Source of the DNA: Colocasia esculenta
Lineage: Eukaryota; Streptophyta; Magnoliopsida; Alismatales; Araceae
Direction of reading: 5' to 3'
Length of the DNA stretch: 64,000 nt
Assembly: GCA_014218235.1 (NCBI GenBank)
Contig: CM024764.1
Span: forward strand, 70,221,184-70,285,183
Part shown: piece by piece, positions 21,868-34,689 of the stretch
Numbering within the stretch: the first letter of the stretch is position 1
How the letters are laid out: every line of letters begins with the position of its first letter
Made by a program: the position numbers and the translations under genes
The notes under the pieces: generated by a model
The model's database searches: none
What the model saw: the letters and a program-made list of their open reading frames with translations, nothing else
What the model was told of the DNA's origin: nothing

Positions 21868-23459
21868 TGTTGCCCAGCTAGCAAGCCCAGAGGGGGGGTG
21901 AATGGGATTCTTAAAATTAATGAGTACCTTAAACCTGTTCACAAAACAGTCACACATAACACACTTCGATGGGTGTTAGAGTTAGTAAAGAAAGATAGTA
22001 AACGCCAAGCAAGCACACAGACTACACAGGGAATTATCCTGGTTCGGACCTCCTCTCCACAGGAGTCCTACGTCTAGTCCCTGAGCAACAACTCAGGCTT
22101 TCACTACCTAAGGGTACAGTTCCCCTTATGGACCTTTACACACTCAGTCATAGATGGTCTTCTCTTCACAACCCGAAGAGGACATACACCACCCTGGATA
22201 CCACCAGGTCTTCCTTCTACTTGAAGGGAACACACACCCTGGTAACCCCAGGTCTTTCTTCAACACAAAGGGAAAAAACACAAGAAAAGTGTTAATGAAA
22301 ACAAGCCCCTAGATCAAGCTTAAACAATGCTGGATCTGAAGCTAAAATTGAGAGGAAAAGATCTACAGTGAGGGACACTCTCAGTTTTCAGAAGCTCTCA
22401 AGACTAACACAATGAACGCAGAGAGCTAAGAGCTAGACAATCAAAGGAGTGAGGCTTTTTGCTATATCAGATGCTCACAGAAAAGCTTGTTAAAGATTGT
22501 TGTAAGAGTTGTGTAGTTTCTGGAGCTTCAATCTTCTTTATATATCTTCTATTTGAAATTTGAACGTTGAAATGTCTGTTGTCTCTAGGCTTTCGTTTAC
22601 GTTAGACTGCATGGTTCTGTAGAGCTTCTTGTTCAGCAGTCCTTAGCTTTCTATACACGCAACAAGAGAGAGGATCTTCGATGATGTCCATTATCTACCG
22701 TACTATCCAACGTTGTATTGAGGTGCGCTGTCAGAGACCTGCACGTATTTAAATGCTAAACAATAGATAGCTAAGTTATCGCTTGTTGTCAGTCAACGTT
22801 AGATTGATTTTATACAGAAGTAGAAGTTCCATTCTGTTCTTCTAAAAAGATTTTTACAGAATAAGCATGAGAATAGAAGATATCGATTGCATGCACTGCA
22901 GTGATACGTTCAGTCATAATAAATGCATGGTTGTCAAAAAGATATATGTGAAGACTTTGACTTTTCAACGTACTCAGAGACGAGTTGAAATATCAAGTCG
23001 TTATATTCCATGAAATCATTACATGTATGACTTATGAAATCGTTATGCAAATGAGTTGATGTTCATGTAAACCATTGTGCTCTCATAAGCAAATTGATGC
23101 ATATATAAATCGTTATGCGTTAATAACTAAATTGTTGTAGAGACAAATCGTTGTGACTCCATAAGTAAATCTATGCATATATAAATCGTTATGCATTAAT
23201 AACCAAATCGTTGAAGATAATGTGAATGAATCGTTGTTTGCTGTATCGAATCGTTACAGTGACCAAGTCGTTATGTAACTTAATGAATCGTTACAGTAAC
23301 AGAGTCGTTATGTAACTTATCGAATCGTTACAGGAATCAAATTGTTATGAAACTTGATGAGTCGTTGTGACACTGAAATCGTTGTTCTTACTTATCAAAT
23401 CGATGTGAGAGCAAATCGTTGCGATCACTTAACGAATCGTTGTGAAGATGGACTGCAAT
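21868..23459 (-). repeat. 3' LTR of element C, distal (U5-side) piece
   Basis: It starts tgttgcccagctagc, identical to the right LTR at 36199, and runs to GCAAT at 23455-23459, where D inserted. Identity with the right LTR looks around 95% by eye. It contains the aatcgtt-rich repeats at 22985-23445. Confidence 0.93.
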
Positions 23460-26400
23460 TGTAAGGCCCTCGAATTATGTTGCATTATTTTAATTTCATG
23501 TAAATAATTCATGTTGTGTATGCATAGATGTAAATATCTACGTAAGTACTAGTTAGTATACTATTGCATGCATGTGCATAAATAAGATGTGAATAATGTA
23601 TGAATGGTATGATGGTAGCATGTACGTGATAGTATACATAATGCATGTACATATGTATAGGTTATGCATGGTTTCCTGCGTGTTTTGAGTTCTGGCCGAA
23701 GGCCAGCTTGGCGTCAATATCAATGGACGTTTGTGTTGTGTAGGCGTCAACCATATGGACGCCAACACTAAATCCAGCGTCCAGTGATGTGGACGTCAAT
23801 ATCACTGGCTTGCATGCGTTGCAGAGCCGGAAATTCCGGGAACAAGCTACCCCAACCATTGGGGAGCTATCCCCAACGGTCTGAAAGGCTTTCTTGTCAA
23901 GCCTGCGTGAAAGGAGAGCCCCCTCTCCTATTTACCAAGCCTTTTGCAACCTCAACAGCCCTCTCTTGGCTCTCTTTGCAAGAGGAGATAAAGGAGAAGA
24001 AAAACCCTAGAGAAAACTGTGAGAAAACCCCACCCTTTACAAGCTTAAATCCGACCTTCTGAAGCTGTTCCTGGCCATCTACCATGACAAGGAGTTAGCT
24101 GAGGTGAAGGAGGAGACTTCCCCGACCTCATCTCGGAGTCATCTTCATCCTAGAACCCGGCGTGAAGACTTCTCGGGAGCTTCTTGGGACTACCCAAGGA
24201 GAGCTTCACCAAGCTTTAAGATCCGTCGGGAGTATTTTCTAGAGGCAAGTAACCTACCCCTATCGTCTATGTAGATGTCTAGTAGGGTTTTATGATTTTT
24301 ACACATTTTTCCTCGTGTCCTAGATCCCCCATTCACCTCGTTATTTGGAGTTCGGTCTGTGTTTCTGCACAGACAGGAACTTGGCGTCAATGCCTTGATG
24401 CCAAGATTCCCCGTGTGCATCCAGAGATCTTGCCGTCCACTCCTGGAACGGCTAGAGACCGCCGTTAAGTTCGTCTGGGCAGAACAATGAACTGTTCTCT
24501 CCTTATATATAATTACTTTCGATGTGTTTTGCGATGAGGATATATTGTAAACCTATTATGCTACGCAATGTGAATGTTGGAATGTGTGGGAGAATGGTTG
24601 GACATTTATTTTGTGGATGGTTGAGCTATTATTTATTTAAAATGCATATGGAAGAATGGCCATGTATGTTCACCCATGATCCTAATAATCCGTGGGAAAT
24701 TAGGTTGCCCTAATCCTGTTGAATCATGTCTATATACGTCAGTCTCTGTTCTGAATTTTCTGGAATTTTCCCACGTCAATGTGATTTACTGAAAATTTAT
24801 ACTTGGGAAATAGAAAACATGTGTAGGATTGCTAAATTTCCAGTAAATCGTGTGTTGTGTAATAAATCCAGGAAAATTTCCTGTGGTATTGTGTATATTG
24901 GGTTCAGGGTTATGATCTGTTAAAACTGAACTTTTATGCTATACACCATGATAAATTAAATTTCGAATAATACAGAAATTTATGTTAAATTTTCTGCAAT
25001 TGCATTTTGGATCAGAAAAATGTGAAAATTTTCTTGTGGGGTTCTAAACCCGAAATCAGCATGTGGTTAAATTCTCAGGTCTTTTGGACAACTATACAAT
25101 ATAATATAAATTTTCCATGCAAAAACGTGAAATTAATGCATGCTATTGTGAAATGATTTAATTTCTGTGTAACCCAACCTGATTGTGAAGCTTCCTGAAT
25201 GTTAATTTCTGTCATCTGTTGTGGCATGATTAGGAAAAAATAGAGTCATGTTGTGAATGAGAGAATGAATGAGATATGAGCGTCATGTGTAAAATGTGTG
25301 TAAAACCGATATGTGTAATGTGTAAAACTGTGCCAAGTGTGATACTGCTTCCATAGAGGGCTGTGGAACCGTACCATGGAAAATTCCCTATGGAAAGGTT
25401 CAATGTGTTGTGATCCAAAGGGCATTAGGATGAAATCCTGGAGGTGGACAAGTACCACTGGTTAGGGTGGAGACTTGTTCTCCAGGTCTGCGCAGTCCAA
25501 GAGTCATCACTGTATTGCCTAGGTGGCGTCTATGTGTATGTGATGTGATGTGTCCTTCTTATGGTGGTTTGGACTATGTGTCACGGCACTAAAGTGTAAA
25601 ATGTGAAATGTGATTGTGATCATGTGCAAATTTTGTAGTGTGAACATGTGTAAATATGCAATGTGTAAAAAGTGAAGTATGTGAATTAGAAATTGTGTAA
25701 AAAAGTGAAACCAAAATGTGAGGATGTGAAACTGAAATCCATGTTATGATGATCTAAAATCATGTTAGAACAGCAACATAAATGTGGTTATGATCATGTC
25801 CTATATGTGTACAATGCGTAGAATCCATGCTAGGGACAATCCTTACTTATGTGTAAACCATTCCACATATGTTTACTCTCACGTTGTGGTTTGAATGAGA
25901 ACATAGCTTTCATGTGTTAGATTGTAAAGTGTTAAACCATGTCAAAACAGCAAGCTTAAAGCATGTAAAATGGTTATGTGCATGTGTAAGAATGAGTAGT
26001 AACCATGTTAGCAGTGTTTTCTTTCATGTATGTAAGCTACTCATGCTAGATTGCCTTCATGTTTTAGCTTGATTGAAAGTCGAACTTTCATGTGTTGGAA
26101 TGATTAGAGAACATGTGATAGGAGATTTTAATTTAGGAAATCTGAAAGCATGAATCATGTGTTCATTAATAGAATTACCATGATAGGTTGTTAATTTCAA
26201 TGTCACGCATGCTACATGTTGTGTCTTGTAAATGGTATGTAAAAACCTGCTATGATATGTGCATGTGTGATAGATGTAGTGTTATTTGCTGAGTCTTTTA
26301 GACTCATTACTTGCTTCGGCGTACAGGTGTAGTAGGTGACACACCTTTGGAGGAGATCGTGGAGAGCGACTCTGAGCGCGGGGAGTAGCTAGCTTGGTGG

Positions 26401-26734
26401 AGCTTAGTTGTGACATTTTGATATTTGATGTATGTAATTGAGGCATTGTATTAGATCTATCATGTAAACTTGGACAAACTATGTAATTTATCTTAGCACT
26501 TCTTTTATATGGATTATGTGGACTTCAGTTCTTTAAATGTTATTGCATTCATGTATGTTAAATGTGGATGATGAATGAAATGAAGACAGTAGTTCTTTTA
26601 CTTCCGCTACTCTGTTCTTATATTCACGTGTATCTCAGCTGAATGTTATTGTTGGGTAAATGTCCCACTATGGCAACGTTCACTATACCGACGTGGGTTG
26701 GTATAACCTTACCGGTATAATGAGGGTCGTCACA
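23460..26734 (+). mobile_element. Solo LTR D, 3.3 kb, nested in the 3' LTR of C
   Basis: It starts TGTAAGGCCCTCG and ends GGGTCGTCACA, flanked by GCAAT (23455-23459 and 26735-26739). There is no PBS or coding region inside. Ends and internal blocks (e.g. 'gcgtacaggtg' at about 26320) resemble Tekay-type LTRs. It is absent from the right LTR of C, where 'ctgcaatagaatag' is continuous (37820-37833), which confirms that it is an insertion. It is the youngest layer of the nest. Confidence 0.92.
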
Positions 26735-26739
26735 GCAAT

Positions 26740-27042
26740 AGAATAGCAATGACTTATGAAATCGTTATAGAATCAAAATCGATGTGATTGAGGAAATCCT
26801 TATGATTCAAAGGAAATCTTTATACCAACTAACGAGTCGATGTGAACTTAGAAATTTTCATGCTTTGAACTTATATTGCTATAGAATAAATACTACTTAC
26901 CCATTTAGCTTGATATTCCTTGTTTCATTTCTTGTACTCAAATCTCATAGAAAATGTGTTAGATTAAACTTTATATAGTTTTGTTAATCACCAAAATAGA
27001 TATGTAATTAATTTAAATTATATGAGGATAAACTGATCATCA
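26740..27042 (-). repeat. 3' LTR of element C, proximal (U3-side) piece
   Basis: It matches 37825-38126 of the right LTR and ends 'actgatcatca'. On the minus strand this is the LTR start TGATGATCAG. Confidence 0.93.
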
Positions 27043-27056
27043 ATCTCCCCTTTTTT
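27043..27056 (-). promoter_or_regulatory. Polypurine tract of element C
   Basis: On the minus strand it reads AAAAAAGGGGAGAT immediately before the LTR's TGATGATC. It primes plus-strand DNA synthesis. Confidence 0.88.
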
Positions 27057-27239
27057 GGTGATGACAAAACTTAACAATGAGCATAGATGATCTGAAATGA
27101 ATCTAAACGAAATTGCGGAAATATAAGAAATATATTTCAGAAGTACTATATTTCTCCTCCTTTTTGTCATTAAGCAAAAAGATACCACAATGTGAGAAAG
27201 ACAGAGAGAAAAGATAGTGAGAAAACAAGAGAGATATAT

Positions 27240-30200
27240 TTAATTGTCTTGAGGAGTTACAGGGATGTAAAAAGCAGGAGTCAAAAGAGAGGCGTGCCGA
27301 CGAATAATGGGCAAGGCCTGTCGTTCTTGCTCCTCAAAATAAGCCTGAAAAGCCCCAAAAGAAATGGCGTAAGATGGTCCCATGTCAGGCAACATCCTTT
27401 GAATATGAAGCTGCCGCTGAGTACTCAGAAAATTGCCATATTCATCGGTGCCAAGGGAAAGTTTGTAGGTACTGAATGAACCAAAACTGGCGAACCGAAG
27501 AAATTGGTTGATCTTGATAGGATAGAATAACTTATGCTGCAGAAGATCTTGCTTTAATGCTAAAAACAGCTTGTACCACTCGACCCACTGAAGATAAGAG
27601 TCCTGAACTAAATTGATAGAATTCAGGTCCAAGAATGCTTCAGCTGTGAGAGTAGGCTTGCCAGCCTTAAACAAGGAGCTGTTCAAGGCTTCCAATTGAA
27701 GAGCTGACTGATTATAGTGCTTTTCCCAGTCAGTGGGAGAAAGCCTTTCACATTCTGACAGCAGAGGAGCAAGGACTTCAGAGGAAATATGGCCTAGGTG
27801 AAATTCTCTGAAGATGAACCTTTGGAAGGATGGAAGTCGACCCTGTTGAGCTGATATCCTTCCCATGACGCGAGTGAACCTCTCAAAGATAACAGGACCT
27901 ACTGAGGAGTCCATGACCAAGGAATGCAGCTTAGGAAGGAATACAGAGTCTGGAATTTGCAGGGTGGCGAAATCCACTTTGAAAGAGCAGTTGACTGAAT
28001 TTGCAATTTTTAATGAAGCAACTGCTCCCTGGAACTGTCCCAACTGGACTTCAGGTAACTTGTGAAGATACCAAAAATCATTGAATAACTGAAAGTACCT
28101 GATGAGCTTCACTTCCTTTTGAATGAAAGGGGCCCAGAGGGATTTATGATGAATGACAAACCACTCAGAGAGAGTGGGTGGAGAGTCCCTGGGTGGAAAC
28201 CTATCTGACTTTGCATGAAGATATTTCCTATAGAGAGCTGAGTGCCCTTTGGACCACTGATCTTCAGATTTGCATTCAGCCATTTTGAAGATTTTGGATT
28301 GATCAGCTTTTGAGAAGTGGTTGTAGGGAAGGACAACATTTAGGTGATTGGTCAGATTTAGAAAAGGAACACCAAAAATGGTGGCAAGAATACATTTTTG
28401 AAGATATTCTCGATAGAGTGGTTTCCTCTGATTTTCAATAGTGAGGGAAAACCAAAGAGGAGGAAATTTAGGTTCGGTGGGAAGAGCAAGAGCAGTGGAG
28501 AGTTTCCACTTTTTAGAGACAGGACTAGAGGAGTCAGTCCCGTGGACATGAGAGGCAACTGACAGAACTGAATGGATGGTGGAGATTTCCAACTCATCCT
28601 CGAATTTTTCTAGAAATGGACCTTTGGGTTGAACACCTTCAGGAATGAAGGTGACAAAGGAATGAGTAGGAGGATGGAGAAATGTTTGATGAGTAGAAAA
28701 AGGTGAGATGGATGGTCCATCTAAAGAAGGAACAAAGGAAGAGGAGGCTCCAAAAGATGATGAGGCTGGAGGGTCTTCGGAAATGAGAGGAGGTGGAATG
28801 GATGTAGAGGAGGCAGGAGGAGAGGTGGATTGAGATGGAAAAGGAGATGAGGAAGAGATGGTGCGAGACATGGGTTGTTTGAAGGTGATGGGAGATGGAG
28901 GTGCTGTGGATGAAGAGGGTGGTGAAGGAGGGGTTGGTGTTGCAAGAGATGAAGTCTCATGGGCTTTGGGAGCAGCTGCAGGCTCTTCTACTCTTGGAGA
29001 CACATCCTCGGAGATCATTGGCCCTGGTGGCCCTACCACAACCTCAGGTGGCCCGGATGACCCTGCTGGTTCTACTACAATTGGCCCTGCACTTTCTTCT
29101 GCTGGCATTGGCCCTGATGGCGCTGCATTTTCTTCTGCTGGCCTTGGCCCTGATGGCCCTGCATTGCTAACCAGTTCATCAGGTGAGTGAGCTGGAGGGG
29201 CAGAGGTGGATTTCTCCATCGAAGAGATAAGCTTCTTGACACTGTCGAACTCACCTTTCATCCATCTGCATAATTGCTTGAACATTTTAAAATCATCTCT
29301 CAAGCTGTGTACCTCAGTGGACAAGGCTCCAATCTCGCTTGCTGCTGAGGTTTGGCTGATAAGGATAGACTGAATATCAGACTGCAGAGATGTGAGAGTC
29401 TTTCCTTGCTCATTCAACCTTGAAATAACTGGCTTCAACTGAATCTTCAGCTGCTTCTCCTTGGGCTTCCTATGAGCTACTCTTTTCCTTTCTCTATGTG
29501 CCCTTGCAATGGGCTCCTCGAATTCAACATGCTCTTCATTATCCATGGGGACACTTTTAGTGTGCTCCCCCTGAGGAGCTGCCTCCTCATCAATAGATTG
29601 CTCCCCCTCAATAGGAGCATCTTCCACTGATATTTTTTCATGAGCAACTGCTTGCTCCCCCTGACTGGGAGCTTCCTCCATGATGATCTCATCAGTGTGA
29701 CCTGATGCCATAACTTCTGGAGCTACTGATTCACTGAACCTCTCAGGCTCCCCCTGAGTGCTAGAGATAGATTCCAGCACATCTCTAAGAATGGATGGCA
29801 CGATAGTGGTGGAGTTTAGATCTTCAGAGGTTCCCACAACTGGCAAAATATTATCTAGAGGAATTTCTTTAATTAGGCTGCCAATGGCCACAGATTCTTC
29901 TACTCTGGCCTCTGCTGCTGCTTGAGTCACTGCTTCTTCTGCTAGTGCTACTGCTGGTGCTACTGCTGCTGATTCCTCTTGAACCATTGGGACTGATGCT
30001 GCTACAGTTGCTTCTCCTACCTCTTCCTGGACTTCTTGGGCTTCGCCAATGATGGCCTCACCCTCAGCCACTGAGGTCTTAGTCCATAGGCCATTTACAA
30101 GTGAACATCCGCTCTTCCTTAAGTTCCTGATGCGGATTGCCAGTCCCATCTTCTCAGAAACATCTCCTACCACACTGATGCCATAATGCTGAAATACTTT

Positions 30201-30893
30201 GGTCAGGAGATGGGCATAAGGTAGAGAGACGTTCAACTTGCTCTTCTTATCCCATACCTGCGAGCTTGCAAACTTCATCCTTTCAATCATAGTCTATGCT
30301 GTGTTGATTTCCTAGTTCTGGATGGCCCAGAACATCAAGTCTGAGTCCGCCTTGGTACAAGTTGAAAAGGTAGCACTTCGGGGGATCAAAATTTGACAGA
30401 TAATGAAGTGCAGAAGGTAATTAAATGCATTTAACTAGTTGGTATCTAACTTGCCATCCTTCAATCTGTATTCGGGACCAACAATCCCTAATCCTTTCGC
30501 CTGGATATCCACAGTATGAACTCTACTGTGACCGGAACTGTGACCGGAAGTAGTCACACCAAAGAGTGATGCTAATAAATATCGTGTGACCCTAATCTGG
30601 GTACCCTTGACCATGGAAGTCAAGGTCCCATCTTCCTCTGTCTTCAGATATACATAGAATGCCTTTACTAGGTCAGGGTAACTTACTTCTAAGAAGGTGG
30701 CCATCTTCGTCCACTTCAATCTGTCCAAAGCTGCAGTCACGCTACCCATGCCATTCTTCTGCAAATCTGCCACATCTACAGCCTTATGTCCGCACAGCTT
30801 GGTCTTTACGGACGCAAACCTTTCCTGCTACTCGGCGGTGAGAAATACAGCTCCATAGCCCCCTACGCTACCGGATACACTAGAAGAGGCCAT
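27240..30893 (-). pseudogene. Extra ORF (ORF3, 'env-like' position) of element C
   Basis: It lies between pol and the 3' LTR, in sense with the element. It is about 1,210 codons from ATG at 30893 (MASSSVSGSVGGYGAVFL) to TAA at 27240-27242. Four early stops break the first 200 codons (near 30830, 30437, 30325 and 30302), three of them TAG; after 30290 there are 1,016 uninterrupted codons. The first part (PDLVKAFYVYLK, IRVTRYLLASLFGV) resembles the 'putative plant transposon protein' domain seen in Athila and other elements. Then come Ala/Glu-rich sequence, a coiled-coil-like region around residues 275-365 of the open stretch, a Pro/Ser-rich region around 370-560 with SGP/PAEE repeats, and a globular-looking C-terminal third. 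I see no signal peptide or clear membrane segment, so envelope function is not supported. The function is unknown. Confidence 0.8.
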
Positions 30894-31308
30894 GGTTTTG
30901 AATGGGAAGAGTTTCTGGAGGACTAGAAAGAGGATTAGAACAGGAACCCTCAAGAAATTTTCGGCGGGAAGGAGTTGGAAGCTTGAAATCTCAGAGAGTT
31001 GATGCCGAAGTCGATGGGGTATCGCCTCAGGCAGTGGACGAGAAAGGTAAAGGTAGGCGGTGAATCGTTCCTGCACAGATTTCGGGATAAATCAGAGGAA
31101 TAATGATTTTTCAAAATTGGAGGCGCCATAACAGTAGAAAATGAAAAAAAAAAGAGTTCGATAGGAATAAACTCTTATAAAATAACGAACCGTCAAGACA
31201 AACTTAAAAGGATAGGCAATAATTGGAATTTTGCTCAAGTTTTTTTTTGATAGGAAAAATAATTTAAATTCTGAAAATTAATATTTCAGTTTTATACAGA
31301 TGATTCTT

Positions 31309-32732
31309 TCATAATTTACACATGCCTAATTCCCTTCTAAGAGAAGTAAATCTCTCTTCAGGTAAGGCCTTTGTGAAGATATCTGCTAACTGATTATTAG
31401 TATCAATAAATGAAATATCAATGTTGTCATTTGCTACATGATCACGAATGAAATGATATCTAACCTCAATGTGTTTAGTCCTTGAGTGTTGTACTAGATT
31501 CTTGGTTAGATTTATAGCACTGGTGTTGTTGCATAATAATGGAATTGTCTTGATATGTAACCCATAATCCTCAAGTTGTTGCTTGATCCATAGGAGTTGT
31601 GTACAGCTACGTACTCAACTTCAGCTGTTGACAGAGCTACTGAATTTTGTTTCTTTGAGGACCATGATATCAAGCAACCTGCAAGGAATTAACAACAACC
31701 ACTGGTGCTTTTTCTGTCTATTTTACATCCAGCATAGTCAGCATCAGAGTATCCTACTAAATTAATTTCACATGATTTTGGATACCATAAACTTAAGTCA
31801 TGAGTTTTAGCTAAATATCTAAAGATCCTTTTGACACTAATTAAATGAGATTCTTTACGATCTGCCTGATACCTAGCACATATGCATACACTAAACAATA
31901 TATCAGGTCTGCTTGCCATCAAATAGAGTAGAGAACCTATCATACCTCTATAGATCTTTTGATTTACCTTCTTACCATCTTTGTCACTGTCCATCCTTGT
32001 TGATGTGCTCATAGGTGTTGATAATGGCTTGATATTTTCGAATCCAAACTTCTTTAAGAGTTCCTTGGTATATTTGGCTTGACAAATGTGTGTGCCTTCT
32101 TTTCCTTACTTGATTTGCAATCCAAGGAAGTAGTTGAGCTCCCCCATCATGCTCATCTCGATTTCTCCCTGCATAATCTTCTCAAAATACTTGCAAAGAG
32201 ATTCATCAGTAGAACCAAATATTATATCATCAACATATATTTGAACTATCAAAATATGTTTGACTTTAGATTTAACAAATAATGTACTGTCTACTTGACC
32301 TCTAGTGAAACCATGATCTAATAGATATGCACTTAGCCGATCATACCATGCTCTTGGTGCTTGCTTTAATCCATATAGTGCTTTGTGCAATTTAAATACA
32401 TGATTTGGAAAATCAATGTCATCAAAACCTGGAGGTTGTTCTACATAAACTTCCTCCTTAATGAACCCATTTAGGAATGTAGATTTTACATCCGTTTGAA
32501 ATAATTTCAAATCTAATGCAGATGCATATGCAAGTAATATTCTAATAGCCTCAAGTCTAGCTACTGGTGCATAGGTTTCATCGAAATCTATGCCTTCCTC
32601 TTGGGAATAGCCATGAGCTACCAATCTTGTCTTGTTTCTTATGATCACACCAGCTTCATCCAATTTATTTCTGAACACCCATTTGGTGCTAATCACTAGA
32701 TGATCTGATGGTCTAGGAACAAGTGACCATAC
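31309..32732 (-). pseudogene. Reverse transcriptase and RNase H of element C
   Basis: The block 32696-32106 holds the Copia RT: STKWVFRNKLDEAG, RLVAHGYSQEEGIDFDETYAPV, FQTDVKSTFLNG, LYGLKQAPRAWY, and an intact catalytic QIYVDDIIFGS. RNase H follows (32012-31309): RGMIGSLLYLMASRPDI, YSDADYAGCKIDRKSTSG, KHIEVRYHFIRD, ending ELGMCKL at the stop near 31309. Breaks include TAG near 32732, TAA near 32107 and a stop or frameshift near 31690. Except for these the domains are well preserved. Confidence 0.93.
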
Positions 32733-34370
32733 CTAGTTTCTCTTCAACTGATTCAGTTCATCTTGCATGGCTAAAATCCAAGATTCATCAGTGATAGCTT
32801 CATTGACTGTCCTAGGCTCTATTTGAGAAACAAAAGCTAAATAATCACATGGAATTATGTTACCTCTTATTCTTACCCCTACAGATGGATCACCAATAAT
32901 GTTTTCAGGAGGGTGATCTCTCTTGTATCTCCAGTCCTTTGGAAGATTCTCATGTACTATGTCCTTTTGTTGTAGGTCTTCCAGAAGTGGATCTTCCTTG
33001 TCCTCAATTGATGAGTTCTTTAGCTTTTTAGACAATTCATCTGCATCATCATTATCACTATCTTCTTCCTTTCTCAAGGAGGGGTTAGTTTCATCAAACA
33101 TAATGTGTACTGTTTGCTTAAATAATAAAGTACGCTTATTAAATACCCTATAGCCTTTAGGTTTAGATGCATACCCCATGAAGATGCCTTCATCTGATTT
33201 TACATCTAGCTTACCAATGTCTCTTTTGCCATTGTTGTGGATGAAACATGGACACCTGAATGTCCTGAAGTGACTGATCTTCAGCTTCTTTCCTTTGTAT
33301 AATTCATATGTTGTTTTCTTTAGAATCGGCCCGATCATCACCCTGTTGATTATGTAACAAACTGTGTTAACTGCTTCAGCCCAAAAGTACCTTGGTAGAT
33401 CATATTCTGACAACATCGTTCTTGCCATATCCAATAGGGTTCTATTCTTTCTCTCAGCAACTCCATTCTGCTGTTGTGTTCTTGGTGCTGAGAAATTATG
33501 CTCTATTTTTTGGTCATCACAGAAGTTGGCAAATTTCTCATTTTGGAATTCTCCTCCATGATCTGATCGGATTCCAACAATGCTGAACTTTTTATCTTTC
33601 TGAGCCTTTTTGCTGAAGTTCACAAAACTTTCGAATGTATCATCTTTGTGTTCTAGAAAGGACACCCATGTGAATCTTGAATAATCATCTACTATAACGA
33701 ATCCAAAATTCATCCCTCCAAGACTTGTGGTCCTCATTGGCCCAAATAAATCCATATGAAGGAGTTCTAAGGGTTTAGAGGTTGTTACCATAGTCTTTGA
33801 CTTGAAAGATGACTTGGTGTGTTTCCCTTTTGCACATGGTCCACAGACACCGTCCATCCTTGTGCTGACCTTTGGTAGACCTTCCACTAGGCTTCTCTTG
33901 ATCAGCTTTCTCATGCCATCCAAATTGCAGTGGCCCAATCTTCTGTGCCACAGCTCAGTTGACTGCTCCTTACTTGCTGCTAAATAGATATCCTGATCCT
34001 TTAATTCTTCCAGGTAAAGTACGTACAGATTCTTTTCTCTGTTAGCTTCGAAAATCACTGCTCCGTCCTTTATGATGCTGCACTTTGACTCTTGGAATCT
34101 GATTTGATGTCCTCTGTCACATAGCTGGCTTATGCTGATTAGGTAGTGCTTCAGACCTTTTACGTATAGAACATATTCAATAAACATTTTCTCTTTATTG
34201 CCAACGGATCCGCATCCTATCACTGTTCCTTTTCCGTTGTCTCCATATGTCACTGTGTCTTCTTCAGCTTCGAGGTAAGAGAACAACTTTCTATTACCTG
34301 ACATATGCCTTGAGCATCCACTATCCAGATACCATTTTGATGCTTGAAGGTTTCCCTGAAATGAAAACAT
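32733..34370 (-). pseudogene. Protease and integrase of element C
   Basis: This is an uninterrupted 545-codon frame. The protease active site is WYLDSGCSRHMSG near residues 12-25. The pre-integrase zinc region is LWHRRLGHCNLDGM with CGPCAKGKH. The integrase core has LLHMDLFGPM, FVIVDDYSRFTWV, IRSDHGGEFQN and NGVAERKNRTLLDMARTML, so the three acidic residues are present. The GKLDVKSDEGIFMGYA motif and an acidic linker lead into RT. A frameshift near 34350-34370 cuts it from the upstream section (34669-34370), which carries a second CCHC-type knuckle (CSHCNRLGHSKITC). Confidence 0.93.
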
Positions 34371-34689
34371 CCAGCTTTAGGTACCCAAGTTCTTTTGGGT
34401 CCTGGTTGGTTAGTGTCATCAATTTTTCTTTTAATTATCCATTTTTTGTGTTTGGTTGGACAAGTTATTTTACTGTGACCTAGCCTGTTGCAATGGCTAC
34501 AACATGTTGTTTTAGTTACCTTTTCATACGGAACGTACTTAAGGTTTGATTTATATGAAGTATCTTGTTCAGTTACAAATTTAGGAGTTGGATACGTATT
34601 AGGATAAACTTTAGTTTCTTCGTCATCGGGGGGAGTATCCATGTTTCCTTTTACTTGATCGTCTAGCACCTTTCAATATTAATGTTGTT

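Noticed and set aside
28858..29190. Plus-strand ORFs opposite the Copia ORF3
   Set aside because: They are shadows of the Pro/Ser-rich coding repeat on the minus strand.
27240..30290. The 1,016-codon frame as a host gene
   Set aside because: It lies inside the Copia element between pol and the polypurine tract, and its true start at 30893 is in the same element.
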